A stretch of 64,000 nucleotides of DNA from Prostheceraeus crozeri (lineage: Eukaryota > Platyhelminthes > Polycladida > Euryleptidae), in assembly GCA_907163375.1 (NCBI GenBank), contig CAJQUW010007096.1, forward strand, positions 124,001-188,000, in the 5' to 3' direction. The notes beneath the pieces are model-generated. The model ran no database searches. It saw only the letters and a program-made list of their open reading frames with translations, and was not told where the DNA came from. Positions 1 through 12,360 of this stretch are shown here, piece after piece. The position numbers were made by a program, and so were the translations under genes. Position 1 is the stretch's first letter. Each line of letters starts with the position of its first letter.

Positions 1-194
1 AGATTAGGTAAACATGATCATGGAGAGAAATCATCATTAAACATTCTATTCATGCATATAAAAAGCTTTTCTTTTCCTTCTTAAAGATGAATAGCACAGT
101 GAAATTAGTATTTTCTTGGAATATGGCAGCGTAAGCGGAACTAGTTCATTAAGCGGATATTCACAGTCTGTCATGATGTTAAGAAACGGTTTAA

Positions 195-321
195 CCCATT
201 AAACGCGGCTGTTATTTCTTTGCCTATTTTGATGTACATCAAGAAACATAGCTTGAAACATGAAAATTTTCACATGTAGAATGGATACGAGCCATTTCGG
301 ATCGATTTCGTGGACAGCGAT

Positions 322-372
<51 letters not shown>

Positions 373-2117
373 TATATATATGCCATCGCGTCCTACCACT
401 CCGAAAAAGTAGTAAATTTTGGTTGTGATGATAAAAGGCAAACTTGAAGCACTGAACTTTATAAAACTGCAATATGAACATTTTGTCTAGTGCGAACATC
501 TTGCTTGTGCATTTCAAGTTTCATTTTACACATCCATTATTCATATCAACTGCCATGATGTATTATTCAGCTACATGCAGGCTACATGTAAATCGAATTC
601 AGATTAGAACAATGCACAATTTGCAATTTTTACTTGTAGTTTTGGTCATAAATTAATTTGTGTTATTGTTGCATGATATAAAACAGATCTTCAACAGCTT
701 CTAAAGCTCTCATGCAAATGCACATGCATTACACACATGCACTTATATCAGTAATTTTCTCTTTAGTAGGCCTATTTTGCTCTGTAAAACGACTATCTTG
801 CTGGTGTGTGCATGCTCAACAGTTCATGTCGTCATGAAATAAGTCTCCAAATGCGGCATGCGTTGAAACACTTGTCGTACAATCCCACACCGCATTTGTA
901 GCATTCGATTGTGAAAGACTTTGAGCCAAGGCGCAGCAGCTGCCTAAGTGTGATTGTCCAATGGTTTATAGGCCTACCATCGTTGCGCATTGCCAGCGAT
1001 AAACTTTGAAGTCCAGCTTCTTCAATGCAACTATTTTTCATTATTTTAGAGTTCATAGTCGTTTTTCTCATCTTGACCATGATCGGTAACTTCAATGGGT
1101 GCCATATGTTCCTATTCTGAAATAAAAGAGAATTATTGAAAATAGCTTTCGCATGTACCTGTAATTTTCGAAATCATGCTCACCCTGCATCACAAGAGAC
1201 GAAGATAATAAAATGTTGTGTCTTCAAAATATTAACATTCTGGTTTACACTAGAAGTAGAAAGCTATCATAATAGCAACTACGAAACTTCCTAAGCAAAT
1301 AGTGATGCAAGTGTGGTCAAAGTGTGTCCATCGTTTTCAAACCATGGGTAGGCCTACTGAGAAAGATCCTGATCTCACATGTCGTTAACTTTCTGCAATA
1401 CTTTACACAAGATTTGCATAATACAAGATAATAGAAGAACCAAAAAACAAACTGATAGCTCACAATTTTGCTGTTAAACAAGTGTCACTGCAGGGCATTC
1501 GATAGACATGTTCATATTTGTAGCACATGTACAAATTAGGCATACTTAATATATCAATATATCATCGTCAAGGCCACCTTCGTCAACTTTAACACTGTCT
1601 CTGCACTGTCTTCACCATCTCATAACGGGGCTATATCAGAATATCATCCTCTCCATTGCTAATTAGATCATACAGCGCATGAATCGCTGAGGTTTTTATG
1701 TGAAAGATATGCTTATTCTGACATTCACATTAGCGGATTACGCGGTGGCATATATATATTCCAGTACGTATTGCTGCATTGCCACTGAACTAAATCGAAT
1801 TTGAATATCAGACTGGTGCACAGGGTTGGAAAATACGCCAAATGAAACATACATGGTCACGAAATAATTATGAAAGTTCAAAATTGAATATTTTGCTCAA
1901 CATACCAAAACGAAGAATTTCCTCACGCCATTTTGAAGAACAATTTGAATTTCCCCCCAAATGGACGAAATTCAAAAGTGATTTCACATCACAAATCTTG
2001 AACATCGTTCTAAGTTATGTTTTGTCAAAAAAAATGATCCGAAAAACGAGCTTTCACGGTTAAAATGAAGCAAAAATGGAGACATATAGACTCGTATATG
2101 CCACCGCGTTTAATGGG
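195..2117. mobile_element. piggyBac-like non-autonomous DNA transposon
   Basis: The ends carry a perfect 14-bp inverted repeat, CCCATTAAACGCGG at the left and its reverse complement at the right, and both are flanked by TTAA (191-194 and 2118-2121). TTAA duplication with ends beginning CCC is the signature of the piggyBac superfamily. No transposase frame is visible in the 1.9 kb between the ends, so it would depend on a partner element. Related internal blocks (cggtggcatata) recur near 316-390, 1740-1765 and 2095-2105. TTAA is also used by Kolobok elements, which is the main alternative. Confidence 0.62.
324..381. repeat. TA microsatellite inside a hairpin
   Basis: About 58 bases of nearly pure TA dinucleotide, flanked by the inverted words gatggca and tgccatc, so the whole tract can fold into one hairpin. 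It lies within the 195-2117 element. Confidence 0.9.
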
Positions 2118-2121
2118 TTAA

Positions 2122-2745
2122 ATGCTTTAGTCCGGGAGATACTGACACTTCCTAAATTCGCACACAAAGGGCTTAATAGCATGAATTTGTAGATCTTGAA
2201 ACGCTGAATACAAAAATCAAATTCTTCGAATCGAATTCAAAGTGTCACAGCCAGTCGCCTTCGGTTATAGGTAAGGTTGAAGGATTCCAATTGGATCCAA
2301 TGGTGAAAATCAAGAAATATCTATGGATTGTGAAACACCTGGCAATTTTCGTACATTTTCTGTTGCAGAAAAGAAGCATGCCATGAAATTTGAAACATGA
2401 TTGAGTTCAGAACATCAACTTCGATATAAAAGTTGAAGTGAGTCACAGTAATTGATGTCTGAGAATTTCTACAAAATGAGTAAAATCGCCAAAATTAAGT
2501 CAAAACATGAAATTTACTCATTTTGCTTTCGGCTCTTTTCTCAGATGCCTATGTCCGTTCCATCAATGGGCAATCTTTCCAGCGAAGTGATCCCCTAAGG
2601 CCTGTTTTATGTAAACTGTATATTGGGTTTCCCATTACATCGACTGAAAAGGATTACAGATCCGCATTAAATGAGCGGCGCACAAATTATGCTACAGGCC
2701 TTGGCTGTTTGTTCAATTCCAGGCATGTTAGTTTCACTTTTGCTC
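2122..2745. other. non-coding stretch, nothing recognised
   Basis: No exon, RNA gene or repeat was recognised. A short open frame at about 2523-2753 (+) shows no resemblance to SLC38 or to any family I know. Confidence 0.5.
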
Positions 2746-2747
2746 CA

Positions 2748-2975
2748 TTATGAAGAACCAGTGAAAAAGATGGAATTTTTTTAAAAATTGATTTAATTCA
2801 ACATTTTTTGATCGCTTCACGCCATCATCATCAGGACATGAAAGAAATAATTCGTTTCTTAAACGGAGCGAATCGCTATCTCATTCATTTCCTGATGATG
2901 ATCTCGTGAAGCGATGGAATGATTTTGAATTAAATCGATTGTGTAGAAATTCCATCATTTTCACGGGTTCTTCAC
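2748..2975. repeat. foldback (inverted repeat) element
   Basis: Two arms of roughly 90 bases, about 2748-2845 and 2878-2975, are imperfect reverse complements separated by a loop of about 30 bases. Each arm carries gatgatgat next to gtgaagcgat and a gaattaaat block. The arrangement resembles the terminal regions of some Penelope-like elements, but the resemblance is weak and no coding part is attached. It could equally be a decayed MITE. Confidence 0.6.
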
Positions 2976-3568
2976 ATTTGAGTAAAACGATCAAAACCTG
3001 CTATTTCATGAAACACAAGTTTCACTGATAGATGACACACGCTCACCATGAACTTTGACTTCTCACTGTCCAAGCAAAGAAGTTCTAAATGCTCATGTCT
3101 CTGTTTTTGTTGCATCTTTCATATCTTTGTTACCCATTGCCTAGATTTTCTGTTTCCTAGATTCTCCAATCTTGTTTGCATTGTTCTTCAAATTAACATT
3201 TAGTTCTCCTGCATTGCTCGCGAAGCATTCATTAAACATTCTGTTTTGTATCATTGCTCGGTGCTAACCAGAGTTTGGGAAGCTCAGACATCGGTCAGTG
3301 GCATTGTTAGATTGCGTGATGGTGTAGACATGACTGTGAAATATTGCATAACATCCGCATAGACAGATTGTCTGCAAACCTTGTTTTTCTCAATTTCAAT
3401 ATACGACAACTGCAGTGAACTTAACTCGTCCATTCATCTCCACGAGTTATCATCCATGCAAATTTCAAGTTGTACATGGAAGGATAAAATAATAATGTTG
3501 GGGCATAAAAGCTATCAAATAAATGACTTGCAATTATTTCACGACGGTAATCATTTGCAAATGCACAA

Positions 3569-3655
3569 TTGCAGCAATGCGGTGACAGCAGTCAATTAAT
3601 TGCAACAATTCGATGACAACAATCAATTAATTACAGCAATTCGATAACAGTGTAG
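3569..3655 (+). repeat. 31-bp minisatellite, short array
   Basis: About 2.5 degenerate copies of a 31-bp unit built on caatcaattaattgcaaca and ttcgatgaca. The same unit returns at 3899. Confidence 0.75.
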
Positions 3656-3898
3656 TGTATTAAAGTACGTTAATTATAACAAAACCACCGATTTGTAATT
3701 GCTAAGTGAAGAAGTGATTATATTCCTGTCTTTGAACAAGGCATTCAAATTACAGAAGTTATTGATATCAATAGAAAGACAGAGCAATCATAAACGAATA
3801 TAACTGTTATGCGATTAGCTATGTAGACCAAAGAGGCCAGAGCAAGACATCCACGCGATGCAACAATCACGGATATCAAACAAGTCTCGTGTCACCAC

Positions 3899-4077
3899 AA
3901 CAGTAATCAATTAATTGCAACAATGTGATAACAGTAATCAATTAATTGCAACAATTCGATGACAACAATCAATTAATTGCAACAATTGGATTACAGCAAT
4001 GAACCAGTTGCAACAATTCGATGACAGCAATCAATTAATTGCAACAATTCGATGACAGTAATCAATTAATTTCAAGT
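3899..4077 (+). repeat. 31-bp minisatellite, main array
   Basis: Nearly six copies of the 31-bp unit, with only a few substitutions between copies. It lies about 300 bases upstream of the first visible SLC38A11 exon, in intron sequence. Confidence 0.9.
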
Positions 4078-4376
4078 GATATGTATGTTTAGCTCTTTCT
4101 GTGGCATTTCATTCAGCTATAAAGTCCACTTCTCACATTATCAAGGGCATTAATACAAGTTTGTTAACTTATTCTGGTTACACGATCGGTCAATTCGTGG
4201 CAATCAAAATATTTGGATTCGGTTGGGGTTCGTGATGATGTCACGTTTGATTTCTAGTCACCGCTTGTGGTCGACATCATGGTCATCGAATTAAATGTAA
4301 ACTATTCATTTTGTTCAAATATGAAATTATTTTGCATTGTATGATTGCTCTCACATTATGAATGATTTGTTTCCAG

Positions 4377-4444
4377 TAATATCTCATCGACGTGGCTAGT
4401 CGTTAACTGGAGAATTCCTCAGGCAATTGGTGTCATCAGCTTCG
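4377..4444 (+). CDS. SLC38A11: SLC38A11-like exon a (68 nt)
   Basis: The acceptor is gtttccag and the donor is ttcg/gtgagc. One base completes a split codon, then 22 codons read NISSTWLVVNWRIPQAIGVISF. Its last base joins the next exon to give alanine, reproducing the conserved junction GVISF-AFMCQHN. The exon is too short to stand out as an open frame and was found by motif. It covers the loop and start of a membrane segment before the conserved FMCQHNSF block. Confidence 0.85.
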
Positions 4445-6492
4445 GTGAGCCTTGCATCCGTCTTGACTTCTGTCTTGGTCTGATTCGAGCGCAGAGACCG
4501 CTGGAAATCTAGTTTCTTAGAGCTGCAATTTTAACGAGATGCCGCTCCAGGTCCTTCCTCACTGTTTCCTTTGTTTGTGGTTGGATTTGAACCCTTTAAC
4601 CTCCGTGTAATTAGCTCTTGTCATTATACATTGAACCATGGAACCACCGAAGCAAGCAACTGTTCATCGTTGAAATTAGCACCACTACTTGATTATCACA
4701 AAAATTACTGATCATGCACTTGAACAAACCGAGGCAAGTGAAGGCCGTGTCACATCACCTACCTGTTACGTGTTGCGTGTTCAAAGTCATATATGTAGGT
4801 TAATGAACTATTCACACCTATGGTGAAATTTCAAGCGCAAAAGGTAACAGTTAAACACATACATGAACATGTTGTAGCACGATGAGAGGAATGAAATGTA
4901 ATAGAATATTATGAGATGTAAATTCAGCTGTCAAAACGCAGAAGTTGAAAATGTTCAACTACAGACAATCTGATTGTATGTGACAGTTATGACCAGGATG
5001 ATTCGTGAATACTATGATAGAGAATTCTTTATCACACTGTTTATATAGACATCTATTTTATGACGTTGCAATGCAATAACTTCCATGGTTAGCCTACATG
5101 TACAATGCAGCACATGCTTGCGTTCACACGACGTTCAAAACGCAACATACGTGTAACGCGTAGGGGATGTAATGCGGCCTTAAGAGTGAAAACTAAAGTA
5201 GCAAGTTTTAGCAATATTCAAAGTCAACTGACAACTTGCATTATTTGGTAATAAGCTGATGTAATGTTGTAATTGTAATTGACATATTTCGTAAAATTGC
5301 CTGATTTGATACAAGTAAATTGACATTGCATGTTCATTATGGCGGATTAAATTACAAAGAAATTTGATTATCAGATTTGCGAAGAGATAAGAACATTTAT
5401 TGCAAGTGACTAACAGGATTTGCGGTAGAACTTGAATATGGACGCATAGAAAATGGTTGAAAATAATGACAAGCAATTGCCAGCTGATATTTTGGTTGCT
5501 ATATTCTGCAGCAACTGTCAACGATATTGACAATATCAAGCAGGAGATAATTGTGTAATTTGCAGTTTTGAATGATTTCTCAGTTATGAGGTAGACCTAG
5601 CTTCTAAGGTCATCCTTGGGCTGAGGTGAAGGTCAAAGGTAAAAAAGAGTCAATTTTTTACAAATTTCCATTAGATCACTATTTGAAATGGAAAGTGACA
5701 ACAGAAACTAATAAACCATGCACCAATCGAAATAACTGGTTAAGGTGGTTAATAAAGTGATGATTATTAATCGTGATGAGATTACATCATTGTATTAGAT
5801 GAGGACAAAAGTCAAATAATTCGAACTTTTAGTTCAACTCAAATATCACTAAAATCGCACATTTTAGTATTTAGCTTCTGCATGTAAAGGAACAACCTGA
5901 TTCGGTGACTTTTATTGAGACACTGAGGCTAAAAGCAATATGATTCTGAAAAATTTCAATAATTGCTGGTTAGATGCAGAACTGATAACTACAAAAATGA
6001 TAAAAAATCATATTTGAAATTCAAACATGCATACATAACAAGCAGATAATTTCAAATTCAACGATTTTGCATTTGTGAATATCTTTATATTAATAGGAAA
6101 AATCCTTTAATCTGAACTTATTTCATTAAGAATTGATGCCGCAATGTACATTAGAAGTGAATATAGCAAAATCAGCAAAAATATTCCAAACATTCAAATT
6201 TTAAAATAGCTCTCACGCCAAGGGTATTGTGCCAAATTTATTATCCTTCCGTCAAAAGTTGCAAAATATGTAGAAAGTAAGCTACTAGAAATCTGGTGGC
6301 CATAGCTTTCTTGGCTTCAGTAATATTCAAAGAATTCGCCAGGGGGCGAAAAACGCCCACAGTGGGGCGAGGGTTAATGCATCAAAAACAGTTAGTAGCA
6401 GTAATATTCCGCAGAATTAATTATCCACACAATGTGAGTAGCTACAGAGTTTTTCGATTTGCCAAATTCATCGATGACTATTTCATTTACAG
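4445..6492 (+). other. SLC38A11 intron, no further feature
   Basis: AT-rich intron sequence with no coding, RNA or clear repeat signal recognised. Confidence 0.6.
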
Positions 6493-6654
6493 CTTTTATG
6501 TGTCAGCACAATTCCTTTCTCTGTTACCATTCGCTGGAAGACAGAACTCCACAGAGATGGTCATACGTGGTCACCGCATCAGTTGTCGTCTCATGCCTGA
6601 TATCTTGTGGCTTCGGGTTGGTTGGCTACCTAACTTTTGCAGTCTCTACGCAAG
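6493..6654 (+). CDS. SLC38A11: SLC38A11-like exon b (162 nt)
   Basis: Starts after tttcatttacag and ends at caag/gtaagt. It encodes FMCQHNSFLCYHSLEDRTP followed by a strongly hydrophobic stretch ending in GYLTFAVSTQG. The SLEDRT region corresponds to the cytosolic loop SLEEPT of the vertebrate protein, and the hydrophobic stretch to the next transmembrane helix. Confidence 0.9.
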
Positions 6655-6756
6655 GTAAGTCGTCAGCATTGATGATAGTGATTAAGGCAGGGTTTCGGAG
6701 CTGTGGTCCAGCTACTCTGCCCCAAGACCCTTCGACATATAGAGACCGAAATGTCA

Positions 6757-7485
6757 CAGAATGACGTACACCCTATGGCTAGCGAAACTGCACTTCTGTC
6801 GAGGTCTACCCGGTACCTCTTCTTGTCAGACAAGATCAAGGAAAGCGCATATAGATCTAATGTAAATCATACTGAGGTTGTCGGTAAAATGAAATTTGTT
6901 TGTGTTTTCTGTGATTAAGTGAGATGTACTATGATAAATGTAGAACCATTTCTATGCCATACAGTTCATGTACCCTTGTTTAAGAAGCTAAGTACTTTCA
7001 GATTTATCAAATCGTCATTTTCCGTCGTCAAACTGGACATCTTGATTAAATTTTAGCTGAAACGTACTATCTATGAATACATTTTCGCATACATCACCGA
7101 TCGGATGCACAAGCACATGCGGGATAGAAATTGACCTGAAGATCTTCGATGCTAAAAGTTATGACTAATGACAGCTAATGCTTCCCACGTAAGAATTTTT
7201 TGATGAGGAATGAGTCGCAGAGGGAGCCATGACTGATTGAAGTCGCTGATTTAGTACCTACCTTTGCCACTCTTAGCGTGTAATCAGAGGAGAGCGCAAA
7301 TATTTCATTCTTCCAGAGACACATCAGTCATAGTGAAGGGGTTTTCAAAGGCTTCACTCCTCAATCACATGGATTTACACGTGTTTTTTATCCTGTCTGA
7401 AAGGATCAGGAACCAGGTCGAACTCGGTAGGCACGTACATTCGTAGCAGTCATAGATAGGGTGTACTGCATTCTCTGAAAGTCTG
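6757..7485. mobile_element. long-TIR non-autonomous DNA element, copy 1
   Basis: The left about 85 bases (gtacaccctat ... gtcagacaagatc) are an imperfect reverse complement of the right end (about 7390-7485). The same inverted ends, in a clearer and longer form, flank a second copy at 58187-59290. There is no coding capacity. Ends are approximate because no target duplication was recognised. Confidence 0.55.
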
Positions 7486-7529
7486 CCTCGTTCCCTGTAG
7501 AACCTCATGCTGCCGGTCAGATGAGATGA

Positions 7530-9966
7530 TTCAACCACTTAGCTGTCAGACCTCTAAAATGTATCAACCAATTAAGTGAAACAATTGAGCCAACATTCTT
7601 TTTGCATCAAAATCATTTCTCCAGAAGTATTTTTATTCTTCTATATAGTTTAATGAAAAGAAGCACTTATAAAATACATAACCATACATTTTAAGGGAAG
7701 AATTATAAAGAACCAGTATTATGCTTGAATATGCCTGTACACATGCATATGTATGTTGTCAACCAAGGGGTTTTCGCCCGACAGTTGCGTTTTTGGCTGA
7801 AACACGATCTTGAGGAAGTCCGCGATCTCCTTTCAAATCCAGATAAAGATTCTCAGTAGGTTAAGTTTTGAAAGGAGATGAAGGCCAAGAGATTTTTAGA
7901 GGTCTACAGCGATTACCTACAAGTCCTCCAACTATGACACACTTGCATTCGTTTCAGCTACACTGTCAAATATCACTTTTTTCTCGCAAAAGTGATTGAA
8001 TTCAGATACTGCTCATATAAAAATTCTAGCACGAGCCGTGATATTTTCTGTCGGCTTCGGCCTATTTCTACGGTTCCGGGTTCCGGCTCTGGAGCCGGTG
8101 CTGGTTTGAGGTAGTGGATTTTCAGTAAAATCATGTCAACAATCGATATTGAAAGTTGTTGTGAAGAAAAAAAAATGAAGAGCCACAGATGTCATTCTTT
8201 ATGAAAAAACCTAAACTTTCTCACTTTCAATAAATTTTTTGTTGACTCGTAAATGATTAGGCTCATAAAGATCAATGGCTCAATTTTTCTTGATTCCCTG
8301 ACTTAAACGTGCTTGTTCCATTCTGAAATTATTTATGGCGGCAGTCATTTTGGGCACAGGGAATATCAATTAAGATGCTAAAATGCAACTAGATAACATG
8401 CCTTTAGTAATGACTGGCAGTGTAGACGGCTTTGAGAATCCATACTCAGACTATCCCGAATGCACAGACTTTGAGCCTTAAATTCTATGAAAATCACTCT
8501 GATAGAATCACAGCTGACTGAATACTACAATGCGATAAACTCTTCATATACCTATTGTCAAGTTGCATCATATTTATCTCAATTCCATCTAAGTCTAATC
8601 AATTGTTCCACTGCAAGATTCAAATTCTCATGAATCTGAGTTTGCACACAACATAGCCTACTTTTTATCATACGTTATGTATCTAGATTTATCATACATA
8701 AATCTTGAGACAGAGATACACAATCTAGTCACAAGAATATTGATCCTCAGATACAAAAATGATTGAAACAAAATATGAAAAAGGAGAAAAAAGTCAAATT
8801 TGTCATTTTGGATAAATGTCGAACTTAATAGGCCTAAGTAGTCTCCTCCAACGAAGTTGGTTATGAATTTCCAAATTTGTATCTGGTGAGTGCAATAAAT
8901 TTCCAGCTTTATATTTACCAATTACATTTTACACCAAGAGTGCGTACATAACTTGGTGCGTGGTAGCTGCATCCTTTCAATCGTAAATGCTGAGATGATC
9001 TAATTCGATGCAGCACAACAATAAAAGATCAGTTGTAGAGGCTGCCAATAAAAATTAATTGATTGGTAACTTTGCAATTAATTCTGTCTTCTATTCAATT
9101 ATTTCCTATTAGTATTGATACTGGTGACGGACCGATCGACAATCTCAATGCCTACAACCAGAAAAGTGATTAGGCAGCTTGACAAGCTGTACGGCAAGCT
9201 TTAAACACGTCATTTGCAATACCGGTAGTGATGAAACACATGAAAATCTCAGACTATCTCAGATTATATAATCGTTGCTGTCTGCTAAACAGTCCGAGAG
9301 CTACTGACGATTTCTTCCTAAATTCGCGCACGAGCTTCTTATTAGTTTTAATTTGTAGATTGTCACTCAGCATCAATAAAACGACAATTCTTAAGTTATA
9401 TTTCCAATCGCTTAGAAAAATAAGGAGCTTCAAACATCACAAAATCCCATTTGTTTATCTAGATCCATTTGCTTCCAAGTTTGGTACACTTAATAGCGTA
9501 ATGATCTAACATTCATTCAAAAACTCAAAATGCTATTTATCATTTTTATGATTATGATTGCACAGCAGCTAGAAAAACGATATTTCTGGCAATAGTTGGC
9601 TTGCCCGACTTGCTGTTTTAGTTAATGAATGCGTCATGACAACGAACGGGATTTATTATTTAATTAAACAAACACATTTTCCAGCTCACAAAATTGACAT
9701 TCACAGGACTTTGCATCACGTTTTATTTAATGACTTCGTAAATTTAGCAGCATCTTATGTATGTGAGATAGACAATTCTTGTTTCAACTTCAATTCGATT
9801 TATTGACTCAATTGTATTCCGACAAGATAGCGTCCATATCGCTTACATTTTGTAAGGATTGCTAATCTAGAAAGTTCTCCACTGCTAGGGCTGTTTAGAG
9901 TTGGCTCTCTTATTACTTATAACAGCTTTCTGTCATCATTTTCAATGTCTGTTCTTGCATTCCCAG
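7530..9966 (+). other. SLC38A11 intron, no further feature
   Basis: The only notable item is a GC-rich block at about 8053-8103 with ccggctct/ggagccgg words, of the type seen at hAT element ends. It is too short to classify. Confidence 0.5.
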
Positions 9967-10079
9967 GTGATATCCTACAAAACTACTGCTATACCGATGA
10001 CCTGATGAACGTTGGCCGAGTTCTCTTCACACTGACTGTTATGGCTACATATCCAATCGAATGTTTTGTGGTGCGAGAG
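9967..10079 (+). CDS. SLC38A11: SLC38A11-like exon c (113 nt)
   Basis: Starts after gcattcccag and ends at cgagag/gtgaga. It encodes DILQNYCYTDDLMNVGR, then a membrane segment, then YPIECFVVRE. The NYC..DDL and YP.ECFV.RE blocks are the most diagnostic part of the match. Confidence 0.93.
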
Positions 10080-10142
10080 GTGAGAAAACTGAAGATATGA
10101 GAGAATAAGGCTTTTCAGTTGAACAAAATCGTTCTTTTCCAG

Positions 10143-10277
10143 GTAATCGAGAACACAGTGTTTGCGAATTCCGACTCGTCAACATTTCGACATATCATCA
10201 TTACAATCGGAATCGTTTTCTCAACCATGGCTATTTCTATGACAACTGATTGTCTAGCCATTGTATTTGAAATCAAC
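10143..10277 (+). CDS. SLC38A11: SLC38A11-like exon d (135 nt)
   Basis: Forty-five whole codons between ttccag and the donor gtgaga. Encodes VIENTVFANSDSSTF and a hydrophobic helix ending TDCLAIVFEIN, matching the vertebrate DCLGIVLELN. The intron before it is only 63 bases long. Confidence 0.92.
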
Positions 10278-10848
10278 GTGAGAAATAATTCATTTGTTAT
10301 TTCAGAGGTTGCGCAATAAGGCCTAAGTGTTTTTCAATATTCTATTATAACAGAATCCGCAGAAATCTTCATTGAGATTTGATGAAAGCTAATAAAGACG
10401 TTTTGTAAGAAATGCGTGACGCGAACTGTTCAATGAGTTTGGGTATGGGTCTATGAGATAAGAGAAAAGTTTATTATCACGATCGAAATCAAATTATTAG
10501 ACATCGACAATCAGGGTGAATCACCTAAAAATATCTGCCACCTAAATTCCAGTAATTTTGTTGAAGCACCTAAATCGCTTTCCTTTCGAATAAACGCTGC
10601 TATTTTAATATTGTTGAGCGTGTGTAATATCAAAAGTCCAGTGTTATCTGAACTTCATGAAATATTATGATGAGTGAAAAGATGGATGCACCCGAAAAAT
10701 TTTCTTCTGACGCCTTCGTTGCTGCTGTGTCAAAATTCTCTTCATTGGTCAGTGCAGACGTAGAGAGATCGTTCACATTTCATCGGACCATCTTGATGCG
10801 GCAAATACTAACTAAGGAGCACATCGAGAAAATAGTCATGACGAATTA

Positions 10849-11557
10849 CACTGTAAACTGTAGACAGCCAAAACTCAGTCAAAATAGCAGCCAAAAGGAT
10901 CAGACAATTGCAACAGACAGCATCAGACAATCAACAGCCAAAAGTGGCTGTTCAGAACAGACAAGATGAGACAATCACCACACACAATATCAGCCTGTCT
11001 ATTTTTCTAGAAATATTGACACTGGAACGATTTGACACTAGACTTACAGTATATCTGAACACTCCTAATCATATCTGTTCTACCGCTGTCCAACTCACTC
11101 ACACAAGCATTCTTATATGCAGATTATGATCTACTCTGATATCTTCCAAGATGTCTTTCATTCTGTCGCTGTCAACTTTCGGGAAGCATATATACCCTTG
11201 AAAGTTGTAAAGAACATAGTAAAAACAGAATTAAAAGATGGCATCAATATGTCAAATATTCAGACCGGTTATTCCAATGCCTTCAAGTATTTCAAAAGAA
11301 TCCTACTTATTTAAACATTGGATATTCTTATAATCGAAAATTATCAAGGATAGGCCTACCATCCAATTTTGATAAAAGTGTATATATTAGTCACAAGTAG
11401 TATGATATGCAGTAAACGTAATAATACAAATTAGTCCGTGCGATGAGACAAAAATTGTCTGATAAGCAGAAAATTTATGTGATAATACGTAGCATCAGCC
11501 AAAATATTGATTTGGCTGATAAATTGTCTGACAAGTGGCTGTTTACAGTTTTCAGTG
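10849..11557. mobile_element. MITE with CACTG...CAGTG ends
   Basis: The left end (cactgtaaactgtagacag) and the reverse complement of the right end (cactgaaaactgtaaacag) form an imperfect inverted repeat continuing for about 40 bases (cagccaaa, cagacaatt). The 0.7 kb between has no transposase. Related cactgtaaac-type ends occur at 18016-18707. Lies in the 11 kb last intron of the SLC38A11-like gene. Confidence 0.65.
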
Positions 11558-12360
11558 TAGCATTGTCACCGCAAGAATGACGACCCACATTGAATAATGT
11601 GCATGCAATTTGTATAGCCAATCAATAGGATTTGAAGTAAACTGATCTGTTCGAGAAATATTATCCACAGTCGTTGTTGTCTGATTAGCACTTGTGCTAT
11701 TTAGCTCGAAGTAAAATTGTTCCGAATCACATTTAAATTGACAACTGATCACCTCTTGTTATCACCTCTTATCAAATTTTACGTTCATTTCAATGTATTC
11801 GTCTACAAATTAGACAACGAAAAAGTAAAGAAGAAAAAAATGAACAAAACTTACAATTGCTGTAGATGAATTTAGTTGTTTTAAAGGATTTTTCATTCAC
11901 CTAAATTAACAGCCTAAATCTACAAATTTGTTCACCTAAAAATGCCTAAATCGATTAAAATATTTGCCGAAGATGTCGGTGTCTACATATTATTATGCAA
12001 TTAAATATACGTTTCGTCATTGACTTAGTCATGAGTTAAATATGAACTACAATTTTGAAGCAATATGAGGTCCAATGAATTTGTGAAGACAAAGAATCGC
12101 CGAAGTCATTATCTATGATTGTCTAATTTGTAAAACCAAATTCCAGCCATTTCGAGAAATGTTCTCGCATTCCCTGAAACACCTGTCCTGAAGCACCTCT
12201 CAGATCGCCCTGAGTCACTGTTTCTGCAGTCACATGAAAACATGGAAACAAGACGGGTATGATTGAAAGGGGAACTGGCTAGCAAGCAGGAAAATCTCTC
12301 GAGTTCCGGTGCACAATACATCATCGAATAGTTTGACTCACAGTTATCACCCGACTTTAT

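Noticed and set aside
3569-4077. CRISPR-like array
   Set aside because: Direct repeats without unique spacers; a eukaryotic minisatellite.
1-4376. N-terminal exons of the SLC38A11-like gene
   Set aside because: Searched by eye for conserved early motifs of the family (such as MISYNIIAGDT and AKLGKVSL) and found none; they probably lie left of the window.
5180-5539. 119-codon minus-strand open frame in the transporter intron
   Set aside because: No recognisable domain, no splice sites that fit, and composition like the AT-rich surroundings; probably chance.
10667-11314. Overlapping plus-strand open frames after exon d
   Set aside because: They lie partly inside the CACTG MITE and have no protein family resemblance; exon d joins 21318 cleanly without them.
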